Position numbers and translations under genes: made by a program | Shown: in pieces, positions 6,025 to 13,193 of the stretch | Layout: each line of letters begins with the position of its first letter | Numbering within the stretch: position 1 is the stretch's first letter | The notes under the pieces: model-generated | What the model was told of the DNA's origin: nothing | The model's database searches: none | Seen by the model: the letters and a program-made list of their open reading frames with translations, nothing else | IMG/VR virus record: IMGVR_UViG_3300044701_000724 | Span: 1-35,796 of that record | From: a virus | Strand: one strand, 5' to 3' | DNA length: 35,796 nucleotides

Positions 6025-6684
6025 ATGAAATACAAAGAAATAGCTCCTGGTACATTAATGAATAGTCATGGTATAACATATGTAAAAGATTCTGAATGGG
6101 TAAAATCAGGTAATAGAATGAAAAGAATTTGCGTCTACAAATGCCATTGTGGAAATGAATTTAAAGCTGGACTATCTGATGTTTACAATACTAGAACAAG
6201 TTGTGGTTGTAGAAAAGGAAGCAAGCCAAATGAATACAAAGAAGGTGATTTAATAAATGGGGTAAAATTTATTAAATCTTGTGGTACAAGCAAATATGCA
6301 CAAAGAGCAATTTTTGAATGCCCTATTTGTAAATGTGAATGGGAAAGTTTTGTTGGGAATATCCAGGCTGGAAATACAAAATCATGTTGTTCAGTAAAAA
6401 GAGGATGGTCAAAATCTCAATGGTTAAAACTTTCAAAAAAATCTAAATTATACAAGGTTAAATTATTTAATGAAAATGAATCCTTTATTAAAATTGGAAT
6501 TACAACCAAGCCTGTAGAAATAAGATTTAAAAGCATTCCTTATAAATACGAGGTAATAAAAATTATAGAAGGTGAATCTGGTTACATATTTGACTTGGAA
6601 AATAGAATTAAAAGAATCTTTAAAAAGTACTCTTACAAACCAAAAATTCAATTTAAAGGAGAAAGTGAGTGCTATAACAACTAA
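6025..6684 (+). CDS. Putative homing endonuclease, T5orf172/GIY-YIG-like
   Basis: I use ATG 6025 (219 aa); the reading frame is open further upstream but there overlaps the exonuclease gene. The N-terminal half has zinc-binding pairs (CHCGNEF...SCGC, then CPICKCEW, SCC), like the ribbon modules of free-standing endonucleases. The C-terminal part (about 143-210) reads LYKVKLFNENESFIKIGITT...RFKSI...YEVIKIIEG...LENRIKRIF, the T5orf172/MUG113 variant of GIY-YIG (KIGIT with a downstream R and E). Base use is clearly more AT-rich than both neighbours, suggesting recent insertion as a selfish element. Confidence 0.75.
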   Translation: MKYKEIAPGTLMNSHGITYVKDSEWVKSGNRMKRICVYKCHCGNEFKAGLSDVYNTRTSCGCRKGSKPNEYKEGDLINGVKFIKSCGTSKYAQRAIFECPICKCEWESFVGNIQAGNTKSCCSVKRGWSKSQWLKLSKKSKLYKVKLFNENESFIKIGITTKPVEIRFKSIPYKYEVIKIIEGESGYIFDLENRIKRIFKKYSYKPKIQFKGESECYNN

Positions 6685-6696
6685 AATAAAAAATTA

Positions 6697-6897
6697 ATGA
6701 ATATAACGATGTGCGAGGGCATAGATTGCCCCATCAGGAGCAAGTGCTACAGATATACGGCTATTCCGAATTACTACCAGTTTTACTTCATTGAGACGCC
6801 TTACCAATATGACTACTGCGATATGTTTATATCCACTAAGGAGGAAGAAGATTTAAACAATAAGAAATTTGTAAACACTAGAGAAGAAGAACTATGA
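6697..6897 (+). CDS. Small cysteine-motif protein
   Basis: The 66-aa protein starts MNITMCEGIDCPIRSKCYRY: cysteines at 6, 11 and 17, with another at 41 (YDYCDMF), could hold a metal. Short proteins beginning CxGxxCPxRxxCxRY occur widely in phage replication blocks (memory). It overlaps the next gene by 4 nt. Function unknown. Confidence 0.75.
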   Translation: MNITMCEGIDCPIRSKCYRYTAIPNYYQFYFIETPYQYDYCDMFISTKEEEDLNNKKFVNTREEEL

Positions 6898-7145
6898 ACT
6901 TTATTGAATTAGAAGAAGAGCATCTAGGTAGCCTAGACCTTTCAGTAACCCACATCAAGGATGAAATCTATCAGTTTGCTTTCTACGATAGCTACTGGTA
7001 CATCGAGGCCCTGGTGGTAAAAAACAATAGGAGATTCGACCAAATAGTAAGCTATAAGGTAGAATATGATTCAGTACCTATTAATGGTAATGAATTAGAA
7101 CGCATTTTAATAAATATCCTTGACTACTGCAACTTTAACTACTAA
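6894..7145 (+). CDS. Hypothetical 83-aa acidic protein
   Basis: An acidic, aromatic-rich protein (MNFIELEEEHLGSLDLSV...) joined to the previous gene by ATGA and followed after one base by the HTH gene. Predicted beta-rich in the middle (EIYQFAFYDSYWYIEALVV) with a C-terminal helix. No family recognised. Confidence 0.72.
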   Translation: MNFIELEEEHLGSLDLSVTHIKDEIYQFAFYDSYWYIEALVVKNNRRFDQIVSYKVEYDSVPINGNELERILINILDYCNFNY

Positions 7146-7146
7146 C

Positions 7147-7602
7147 ATGACATCACTAACACAGGAACAGAAAGACGAAGTCATCAGACTTTACAAGCTG
7201 AAAATAAAGAATAAGAACATTGCTAGGTTTCTAGGAGTATCATTCCATGTAGTGAACAACTTTCTCTACAAGGAATATCTAAAGACCAATGAGCGTGCTA
7301 AGAATAACGGAGCACATCTTAAACTAGCAGATGAGGTAATCGAAATGTACAAGAACGATTATCCCTACAAGCAGATCACAGAACGCACAGGACTATCACA
7401 TCACCAAATCTGTGAGATTATTAAGTTGACTACCTACCGCAGGAGACAAGGAATAACCATAAAAAATCTTAGAGAAGTGCAACGATTATGGGAGGAAGGA
7501 TACAAAATAGCTAACATTTCTTACAAGCTAGACATACCCTATGGACAGGTCCAATACTGGGTTCGCAAGATCCGTACAGGGGTGTACACAAGTGTACACT
7601 AA
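7147..7602 (+). CDS. Multi-HTH DNA-binding protein next to candidate origin
   Basis: I use ATG 7147 (151 aa), not the upstream TTG 7120. It has three homeodomain-like HTH units in series: EQKDEVIRLYKLKIKNKNIA-RFLGVS (about 5-30), ADEVIEMYKNDYPYKQITERTGLS (about 60-83) and NLREVQRLWEEGYKIANISYKLDIP (about 107-131). Such tandem HTH proteins bind repeated sites. The gene lies just upstream of the GTGTAMAC array, and the first repeats fall within its last codons, so it is a good candidate origin-binding protein or autoregulator (inference). Confidence 0.78.
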   Translation: MTSLTQEQKDEVIRLYKLKIKNKNIARFLGVSFHVVNNFLYKEYLKTNERAKNNGAHLKLADEVIEMYKNDYPYKQITERTGLSHHQICEIIKLTTYRRRQGITIKNLREVQRLWEEGYKIANISYKLDIPYGQVQYWVRKIRTGVYTSVH

Positions 7603-7852
7603 GTGTACACCTAAGTGTAAACCAAAATCGGCCTCCATTGGCTCCAATCGCAATAAGTGAACACTTTGAACACTTTTTGGGAAAAATGAAAAAAAATAAA
7701 TTTTCAGGTGGTAAAAAAAAACACTTTAACAAAAAAAGTGTAAACTTGTAAACCTAAGCCAAAAAAGTGCCAAAAATCGGGCAAATTAGAGAGTATAAGC
7801 GGTTTTAGGGGTTTACACTCTAGTGTAAACTTAGTGTAAACTTAGTGTACAC
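7582..7852. repeat. Candidate replication origin: phased GTGTAMAC clusters flanking an AT-rich core
   Basis: Left cluster: GTGTACAC at 7582, 7592 and 7603, GTGTAAAC at 7615 (spacings 10, 11, 12). Middle: GTGAACAC 7657, TTGAACAC 7666, GTGTAAAC 7738, TTGTAAAC 7746. Right cluster: GTTTACAC 7811 (inverted), GTGTAAAC 7823 and 7834, GTGTACAC 7845 (spacings 12, 11, 11). Helically phased sites flank a very A-rich stretch (about 7680-7740) that could melt. The 296-bp gap 7603-7898 holds no gene and leads straight into the primase-helicase. This is the layout of an iteron origin; function is inferred. Confidence 0.72.
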
Positions 7853-7898
7853 TTTTTGCCAAAAATAGCCCATTTTCTACAAACACTTGTAAAACGCA

Positions 7899-10106
7899 AT
7901 GAACGTCACTTTAGGAAGAGCAATTAATTTATTGAACGCTGGCTTCAGCGTAATGCCCATATCAGAAGGCAAAAAACCGCTGATTTTATGGAAGGAATAC
8001 CAGACTAAAAAGATAGAAAAAGCCGAGCTAGAACGGCTAGAGTCTAAAACCAAAGGTTATGGTATTATTACAGGATTTTATGGTACTGAATGTATAGACA
8101 TAGACCTAAAAGTATTCCCAAGTGTACAAGAGGGTAAGAAATTTTGGAATGAGTTTATCGCATTCGTTTCAGATTACATAGATGACTTCGCTAGAAAGTT
8201 TGTGATCTACAAGACTATCAACTCAGGATATCACATTATCTACAGATGCTCTAAGGTAGAAGGCAACAGAAAGCTTGCTACGCTCAAGGGACATTCTCAG
8301 GCTCTGATTGAGACTAGAGGTTCAGGTGGATACATCTACATCTACGATAATCAGGTCAGCGAATTGTCTTATGAGCAGATTCAGGAGATTACACCTGAAG
8401 AGCGTGATCTGCTGATGAATCTATGTAAGTATTTCCACTATGAAGAGAGGGTAGATGAAACGAGGCCAAAAGAGGCCGATTACAGCGGTCTAACACCTTG
8501 GGATGACTATAACCATAGGAACAAGGCATTGGACCTCTTACAAGGCGAATTTAGTGCCATTAAGCACCTGTCTGACCGCATAGTTCTACGCAAGGTAGAA
8601 AGCAAGGATGCTCTACACGGATTTATCTACAAGGACACAGGTCTGTGCTACCTGTTTACTACTGCAACCATCTACCCGCATGAGACACCGCTTAGTCCTT
8701 TTGCTATCTACGCATGGAAGTTCTTTAGTGGAAATTACTCTGAAGCTGCTAGAGAGTTATACAAGGAAGGATATGGAGAACGCAAGATTAAGAAGGTAGA
8801 GATTGAGCGTATCGAGATTCCAAAGGAAGAGCTGATATTTCCGCTAGAAGTGTTCCCTGAGACATTACAGAATTATATTCTGTTGAATCAGAAAACCTTG
8901 AATCATTCTATTGACTATATGGGTTGCTCCTTACTTTGGTACATTTCTATATGTATTGGTAACAGCTGCAAGGTTCAGGTCAAGACAGGATGGAGAGAGT
9001 CGGTAAACATTTGGCTAGGATTGATTGGCAAGGCAGGTCTAGGTAAGACCCCTAGTATAAATGCAGTCATATTCCCATTGGCTAAAAAGAATAGTTTTGA
9101 GATTAAGCATTATCAGAACGAATACAAGAAGTACAAGGAATATGAGAAGCTTTCTACTAAGGATAAGAAAGATGTGGAGGAAGTCAAAGAGCCTGTTAGG
9201 AAGCAGATTATTGTCAATGATGTGACTGTGGAGGCATTGGCGGATTTACATGAGGAGAATGCTGTAGGCATTGCAGTATTTAAGGATGAGCTTAATGGAT
9301 GGATTAAGGACATGAACAAGTACAAGCCTGGCTCTGACCTAGAGTTTTGGTTGTCCTGTTGGTCGAATCAGGAGGCTATCATGACTCGAAAGACTGCAAA
9401 GAGTAGCTTTATCCAATCCCCATTGATTCCTGTTCTTGGAGGCATACAGCCTGGGATATTCTCGCAGATTTCTACCTTGGAGAATAAGGACAATGGATTC
9501 CTAGACAGATTGCTTGTCTGCTATCCTGATAAGGACATCGAGCATTACAACAGAAATGCCATAGATCAGGAAGTATTGGATTGGTACGAGGCTTATATGT
9601 CTCAGTTCTATAACCTCATAAGAAAAGAAGTCTTGCAGTTTAATAAGTTTGGTGAGATAGAGCCTAGAGTGATACGATTTGATACGGAAGCAGAACAGGA
9701 ATGGGAGCGGATATTTAACAACATCACAGATATGCAGAACTCAGATGATATTTCTGAGTATGTGAAATCCATGTTGAGTAAGCAGAAGGCTTACATCCCA
9801 AGGTTCGCTCTGATAATTAATTCGATTACTGCTTACAATAATTCTAGCGGTTTTGATTGGGTAAGTAAGGATAGTCTCCTGAAGGCAGAGAAGTTGAGTA
9901 ACTACTTCATTGCCATGTCTAAAAAGATTAAGGTGAACTCATTGGAAAGCTCCGAGCTAAATGAGTTGGTTCGCTCATTAAAGAATGAATCGATTGAAAG
10001 AAAGATACAGCAGATTCAGGAAGCCATCCCTGATTTTAACCGCTCTGAGTTAGCAGAGTTACTGAATGTTAGTAGAACCACTATTTATAAACACTTAAAG
10101 AAATGA
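7899..10106 (+). CDS. Prim-pol / DUF3987-type primase-helicase
   Basis: This 735-aa replication protein has three parts. Residues 1-160 are a bifunctional primase/polymerase (AEP) domain: GYGIITG (53-59), the catalytic IDID pair (D67, D69), SGYHIIYR (109-116) and ETRGSGGYI (138-146). Residues about 320-640 match the DUF3987 helicase-like domain with Walker A GKAGLGKT (377-384) and Walker B-like VFKDE (460-464). The last 25 residues (RSELAELLNVSRTTIYKHLKK) form an HTH that could bind the adjacent repeats. It probably primes and opens the origin just upstream. Confidence 0.9.
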   Translation: MNVTLGRAINLLNAGFSVMPISEGKKPLILWKEYQTKKIEKAELERLESKTKGYGIITGFYGTECIDIDLKVFPSVQEGKKFWNEFIAFVSDYIDDFARKFVIYKTINSGYHIIYRCSKVEGNRKLATLKGHSQALIETRGSGGYIYIYDNQVSELSYEQIQEITPEERDLLMNLCKYFHYEERVDETRPKEADYSGLTPWDDYNHRNKALDLLQGEFSAIKHLSDRIVLRKVESKDALHGFIYKDTGLCYLFTTATIYPHETPLSPFAIYAWKFFSGNYSEAARELYKEGYGERKIKKVEIERIEIPKEELIFPLEVFPETLQNYILLNQKTLNHSIDYMGCSLLWYISICIGNSCKVQVKTGWRESVNIWLGLIGKAGLGKTPSINAVIFPLAKKNSFEIKHYQNEYKKYKEYEKLSTKDKKDVEEVKEPVRKQIIVNDVTVEALADLHEENAVGIAVFKDELNGWIKDMNKYKPGSDLEFWLSCWSNQEAIMTRKTAKSSFIQSPLIPVLGGIQPGIFSQISTLENKDNGFLDRLLVCYPDKDIEHYNRNAIDQEVLDWYEAYMSQFYNLIRKEVLQFNKFGEIEPRVIRFDTEAEQEWERIFNNITDMQNSDDISEYVKSMLSKQKAYIPRFALIINSITAYNNSSGFDWVSKDSLLKAEKLSNYFIAMSKKIKVNSLESSELNELVRSLKNESIERKIQQIQEAIPDFNRSELAELLNVSRTTIYKHLKK

Positions 10107-10324
10107 TTGAAGCACTAGACGAAGTATCAGAAATCCCATTTGATGTATTTTGGGATAAGTACATGGAAACAAGACCAGGAGAGTACGATAAGACCTACAC
10201 CCAAGGGATTTGGCTCAAGATGAGAGAAGCAAACAGAGTACTTGCATTTGAATATATGTCCAGATTTGGCACAGACTACAAGACTCCTGTTTTGCATTTA
10301 GAGGCTTTTGATTTGCCGTTTTAA
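10103..10324 (+). CDS. Small replication-associated protein with SSB-like C-terminal tip
   Basis: The 73-aa protein (MIEALDEVSEIPFDVFWDKYM...) overlaps the primase-helicase by 4 nt. Its helical middle, FDVFWDKYMETRPGEYDK...GIWLKM, resembles small proteins often encoded after phage primases. It ends LEAFDLPF, like the acidic-hydrophobic tip of single-strand binding proteins that docks on replication partners. A role as helicase loader or accessory factor is inference. Confidence 0.72.
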   Translation: MIEALDEVSEIPFDVFWDKYMETRPGEYDKTYTQGIWLKMREANRVLAFEYMSRFGTDYKTPVLHLEAFDLPF

Positions 10325-10325
10325 G

Positions 10326-11495
10326 ATGAGACACGGATCACTATTTAGCGGTATAGGAGGCTTTGATTTAGCATCCGAATGGATGGGGTGGGAGAATGTA
10401 TTTCATTGTGAATGGAATCCATTTGGACAGAAAGTACTTAATTATTATTGGCCTAATTCTATAACTTACAATGACATCACAAAGACAGATTTCACTATTC
10501 ACAGAGGAGGAATTGACATCATTACAGGTGGATTCCCATGTCAACCCTACTCATCCGCAGGAAAGCGACTCGGCAAGGAGGATGAGAGACACCTCTGGCC
10601 AGAGATGCTTAGAGCAATACGAGAGATTCAACCGACCTGGGTTGTGGGCGAAAACGTTCGTGGGCTTACTAATTGGAATGGAGGGTTGGTATTCGACGAG
10701 GTGCAGGCTGAGTTGGAAGCTCAAGGCTACGAAGTCACACCGTTTCTACTTCCAGCTTGTGCCGTTAACGCACCCCACAGAAGGGACAGAATTTGGTTTA
10801 TTGCCTACTCCCCTGGCGCAAGCAAGAGAGCAAACGAACTTCGAGGCTTACGATCAGAGAATGGAGAGATTGATAGAGAAGGGTCACAAACCATTCACGA
10901 TGCCATTGGATCAAATGGCATTGAGGGGACTACTTCCAACTCCGACAGCAGTTCAAAGGAATCATCCAGAAAGAGTGGAAGCATTAATAGCAACTGGGGC
11001 AACAACAATGCAGAGCAGAAACAATGGCGAGAATCGACCGAACAGCATATTGGATGCAATAATGTTTCAAGCAATGCTTCCGACTCCCAATGCTTACGAT
11101 TGGAACACTCCGAGAAAACCAGAAACATTTCTGAAAGCAAAAGAAAGACACGCTCAGAAAGGAGTGAATCTTCAGAATCCTTTAAAGCAAATGGCATCAA
11201 TGAATATGCTTCCGACTCCGATGGCATCGGATTGCGGAGAAAAAGTGACAGGATTGGAAACTCAAGATTCTCTAACAAAAAGAGCAAGACAGATAACTGG
11301 ACAAACTTCCCAACTGTCCCCCCAATTTGTGATGGAGATGATGGGCTTTCCGACAGATTGGACTCTATTACCTTTTCTAAATGGAGACAAGAGTCAATTA
11401 AAGCAGGAGGAAACGCAATAGTTCCGCAAGTAGTTTATCAGATATTTAAAGCAATCGAGCAATATAATCAACTTGATAAGCAACTATCAATATGA
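10326..11495 (+). CDS. C5-cytosine DNA methyltransferase
   Basis: I start at ATG 10326 (389 aa), because the upstream extension uses TTG. Motif I GSLFSGIGGFDLA (4-16, SAM binding), motif IV GGFPCQPYS with catalytic C72, motif VI GENVRGL (108-114), motif VIII APHRRDRIWFIA (149-160) and motif X GGNAIVPQVVYQIF near the C-terminus are all present. The target-recognition part (about 162-340) is unusually rich in S, N, E and K, with repeated SDS. That same DNA encodes a well-composed protein in another frame. It probably protects phage DNA from host restriction. Confidence 0.93.
   Translation: MRHGSLFSGIGGFDLASEWMGWENVFHCEWNPFGQKVLNYYWPNSITYNDITKTDFTIHRGGIDIITGGFPCQPYSSAGKRLGKEDERHLWPEMLRAIREIQPTWVVGENVRGLTNWNGGLVFDEVQAELEAQGYEVTPFLLPACAVNAPHRRDRIWFIAYSPGASKRANELRGLRSENGEIDREGSQTIHDAIGSNGIEGTTSNSDSSSKESSRKSGSINSNWGNNNAEQKQWRESTEQHIGCNNVSSNASDSQCLRLEHSEKTRNISESKRKTRSERSESSESFKANGINEYASDSDGIGLRRKSDRIGNSRFSNKKSKTDNWTNFPTVPPICDGDDGLSDRLDSITFSKWRQESIKAGGNAIVPQVVYQIFKAIEQYNQLDKQLSI
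10471..11421 (+). CDS. Overlapping 316-aa ORF inside the methyltransferase gene (LPTP-repeat protein)
   Basis: In the +1 frame relative to the methyltransferase, this ATG-started ORF lies wholly within it. It has an N-terminal region with GQRCLEQYERFNRPGLWAKT (43-62) and WYSTRCRLSWKLKATKSHRF (73-92), four LPTP motifs at 111, 155, 203 and 247 (spacings 44, 48, 44), and a C-terminal QFVMEMMGFPTDWT (285-298). I recall proteins with WKLK...LPTPTAxD...MMGFPxxWT beside or across phage C5 methyltransferases, so the frame appears conserved beyond this genome (memory, unverified). No SSU-binding site was identified. It may act with the methyltransferase. Confidence 0.65.
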   Translation: MTSQRQISLFTEEELTSLQVDSHVNPTHPQESDSARRMRDTSGQRCLEQYERFNRPGLWAKTFVGLLIGMEGWYSTRCRLSWKLKATKSHRFYFQLVPLTHPTEGTEFGLLPTPLAQAREQTNFEAYDQRMERLIEKGHKPFTMPLDQMALRGLLPTPTAVQRNHPERVEALIATGATTMQSRNNGENRPNSILDAIMFQAMLPTPNAYDWNTPRKPETFLKAKERHAQKGVNLQNPLKQMASMNMLPTPMASDCGEKVTGLETQDSLTKRARQITGQTSQLSPQFVMEMMGFPTDWTLLPFLNGDKSQLKQEETQ

Positions 11496-11965
11496 AACCA
11501 CTTGACATTCTTAAACAACTCAAGCAGGAGTCGATGCTAGAATCTTATCCTAATGTGCCTAAGTATGCTATTTCAGCACCAAAGTACGAGGATAAGACAG
11601 CCAATGGACTAACCAAGTGCATTATCGACTACCTACAGCTCTCAGATCACCAGGCCGAGCGAATCAACACCATGGGTAGGCCAATCGACAACCGCAAGCA
11701 GGTAACAGATGTGCTAGGCAGAACCAAGACCATTGGCTCAATGACATGGGGAAAGTCCACAGCAACAAAAGGCTCCTCAGACATATCGGCAACTATCCAA
11801 GGCAGGTCGGTGAAAATAGAGGTCAAGATAGGCAAGGACAGGCAGAGTCAAGATCAGAAAGTCTATCAGGAGAACATAGAAAAGTCAGGAGGTCAGTACT
11901 GGATAGTTAAAAACTTCGATGACTTCATGAAAAAATATGACCAATTCCTAGAATCTTTAAAATGA
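11492..11965 (+). CDS. VRR-NUC-like PD-(D/E)XK nuclease
   Basis: The 157-aa protein ends in a compact nuclease core: GSSDISATIQGRSVKIEVK (about 95-113) provides the D and ExK catalytic residues, followed by SQDQKVYQENIEKSGGQYWI (118-137), the Q-x-x-Y helix and GG of VRR-NUC/Holliday-junction-resolvase-like enzymes. Residues 1-90 add a partner domain. It overlaps the methyltransferase by 4 nt. Likely role: processing branched DNA during replication or recombination. Confidence 0.82.
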   Translation: MKPLDILKQLKQESMLESYPNVPKYAISAPKYEDKTANGLTKCIIDYLQLSDHQAERINTMGRPIDNRKQVTDVLGRTKTIGSMTWGKSTATKGSSDISATIQGRSVKIEVKIGKDRQSQDQKVYQENIEKSGGQYWIVKNFDDFMKKYDQFLESLK

Positions 11966-12004
11966 AACAATTATTATTACTTCACAAACTAAAAAACAAC
12001 AATT

Positions 12005-12319
12005 ATGGCAAATTTATCTGAGATTTTTCTCAAGCAGGAAACACTAGAAACTTTACTAAACACAGTAAAGGCAAAAGGTCTAAAAGGTGTATCAATCACC
12101 ATTAGTCAGAACGACACAGCAAACGAATGGGGTCAGAATGTAAACTCTTATGTATCGCAGTCCAAAGAGGACAGAGAAGCTAAGAAGCCTAAGTTCTACA
12201 CAGGATCAGGAAAGGTATTCTGGTCAGACAACAAGCCATCGGTAGTTGCTGAGAAGAAAGAAGCAGGTCATGTAAGTAAAAAAGAGTATGCCCAAACGGA
12301 AAGCAGCCTGCCGTTCTGA
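12005..12319 (+). CDS. Small protein with SSB-like C-terminal tip
   Basis: This 104-aa protein (MANLSEIFLKQETLETLLNT...) has a beta-rich centre (GVSITISQND...NVNSYVSQSKEDREAKK...KVFWS) and a flexible charged tail ending TESSLPF. The S/D-LPF end resembles the partner-docking tip of single-strand binding proteins. Position among replication genes makes an ssDNA-binding or accessory role possible, but no OB-fold signature is certain. It overlaps the next gene by 32 nt. Confidence 0.75.
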   Translation: MANLSEIFLKQETLETLLNTVKAKGLKGVSITISQNDTANEWGQNVNSYVSQSKEDREAKKPKFYTGSGKVFWSDNKPSVVAEKKEAGHVSKKEYAQTESSLPF

Positions 12320-12545
12320 TTACACGCTTAAACGTAGGTTTATCAATAAATTCAATGAGTACACCCCGTGGCAGGATATAGGTCACGGGGAGTGGCTCTC
12401 ACTAGAGGATGTGCAGGACAAGATTAAGGTCCTAGTGCAAAATTATAGAAGCAAGCACGTTGAAGTATGGTTTGAAAAAGATGGTAAACTGCTAGATTAC
12501 AATGGAAATGTAACTGATGAACCCATTAAATTCATACCTAAATGA
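12288..12545 (+). CDS. Hypothetical 85-aa protein
   Basis: A basic N-terminus (MPKRKAACRSDYTLKRRFI) is followed by WLSLEDVQDKIKVLVQNY and a beta-like end. It overlaps the preceding gene by 32 nt and the following membrane ORF by 4 nt. No family recognised. Confidence 0.7.
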   Translation: MPKRKAACRSDYTLKRRFINKFNEYTPWQDIGHGEWLSLEDVQDKIKVLVQNYRSKHVEVWFEKDGKLLDYNGNVTDEPIKFIPK

Positions 12546-12721
12546 AACCAATACTTTGGAAAATTCTAAAATTCTTAAACGTAGCAATAGGATTCTGCGT
12601 AGCTTTATGGCTTGTAAGCGTAGGATTCGGAATGTTTGCACTAATTCTAGCAATCTACGTTACTTACCTAAACTCAGTTATTGATGAAATACTCAAAGGA
12701 CCAAATCAAGAGGGCTGTTAG
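12542..12721 (+). CDS. 59-aa two-helix membrane protein
   Basis: It starts by ATGA overlap with the preceding gene. MKPILWKILKF leads into two hydrophobic segments (about residues 11-27 and 29-45), with a charged tail NSVIDEILKGPNQEGC. The stop lies 38 nt inside the next gene. Predicted inner-membrane hairpin; function unknown. Confidence 0.65.
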   Translation: MKPILWKILKFLNVAIGFCVALWLVSVGFGMFALILAIYVTYLNSVIDEILKGPNQEGC

Positions 12722-12914
12722 ATCCTGCGTGTTCTGTGAACGCAATGGCATTAAGGCAGACATGGAGATGGAAGATCACCCTGAAGCAGGAGACATCTTC
12801 TACAATTACTTCTGTGGTGCTGTAGAGCCAAGGCTTGCAGAACTGCTACAGAACCCTCGGTATATAATAAAACTAGAATTAATACAGAGACACCTAACAC
12901 ACAACTACAGATGA
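12684..12914 (+). CDS. 76-aa protein with CxxC motif
   Basis: I use ATG 12684 because the upstream start is TTG. MKYSKDQIKRAVRSCVFCERNG has a CxxC, and a second FCGAVEP lies near residue 50; together they could bind a metal. The rest is helical. It overlaps the membrane ORF before it by 38 nt and the next gene by 4 nt. Function unknown. Confidence 0.7.
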   Translation: MKYSKDQIKRAVRSCVFCERNGIKADMEMEDHPEAGDIFYNYFCGAVEPRLAELLQNPRYIIKLELIQRHLTHNYR

Positions 12915-13102
12915 TTAAATACAAATACGAACAACTAGAGTTCTTTGTTGATACGGAAACAGGAAAACTCGTTATTGAATACTTAGATGATTTAGAGGAG
13001 ATTGATAATCACATAGCTATTGAGCTTATTGAGATTCTAAGACAGAAGCTCTACCTCCACAGAGAACAGAAAGAAAGTGTCATTAAAAGATTCTTTAAAT
13101 AA
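12911..13102 (+). CDS. Hypothetical 63-aa protein
   Basis: The product (MIKYKYEQLEFFVDTETGKL...) is a short beta hairpin followed by an acidic helix (EYLDDLEEIDNHIAIELIEI) and a basic end KRFFK. It is joined to the preceding gene by ATGA. No family recognised. Confidence 0.7.
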   Translation: MIKYKYEQLEFFVDTETGKLVIEYLDDLEEIDNHIAIELIEILRQKLYLHREQKESVIKRFFK

Positions 13103-13118
13103 AATTAAACAGGTCTCC

Positions 13119-13193
13119 ATGCGGCTAGGGTTCATAAGCTTAATTATGGCCCTAGCTTATTGGTGGATTAAATTTATTGAGATACACCTATGA
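13119..13193 (+). CDS. 24-aa membrane peptide
   Basis: MRLGFISLIMALAYWWIKFI is one hydrophobic segment with a basic start. Its stop overlaps the next gene's ATG (ATGA), the coupling used throughout this operon. The overlap is the main support; the peptide could be a leader. Confidence 0.4.
   Translation: MRLGFISLIMALAYWWIKFIEIHL

Noticed and set aside
7120-7146. TTG-started extension of the triple-HTH gene
   Set aside because: It overlaps the previous gene and adds only a Thr-rich stretch; ATG 7147 follows the upstream stop by one base.
7582-7852. Repressor operator of a lysogeny switch
   Set aside because: No CI/Cro-like pair or integrase is visible; the primase-helicase and the AT-rich core point to replication, although an operator role cannot be fully excluded.
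10895-11287. Third long frame (minus strand) within the methyltransferase gene
   Set aside because: The Leu/Ser-rich product reflects complementarity to Ser- and Glu-rich codons; no motif, and antisense to both better-supported frames.
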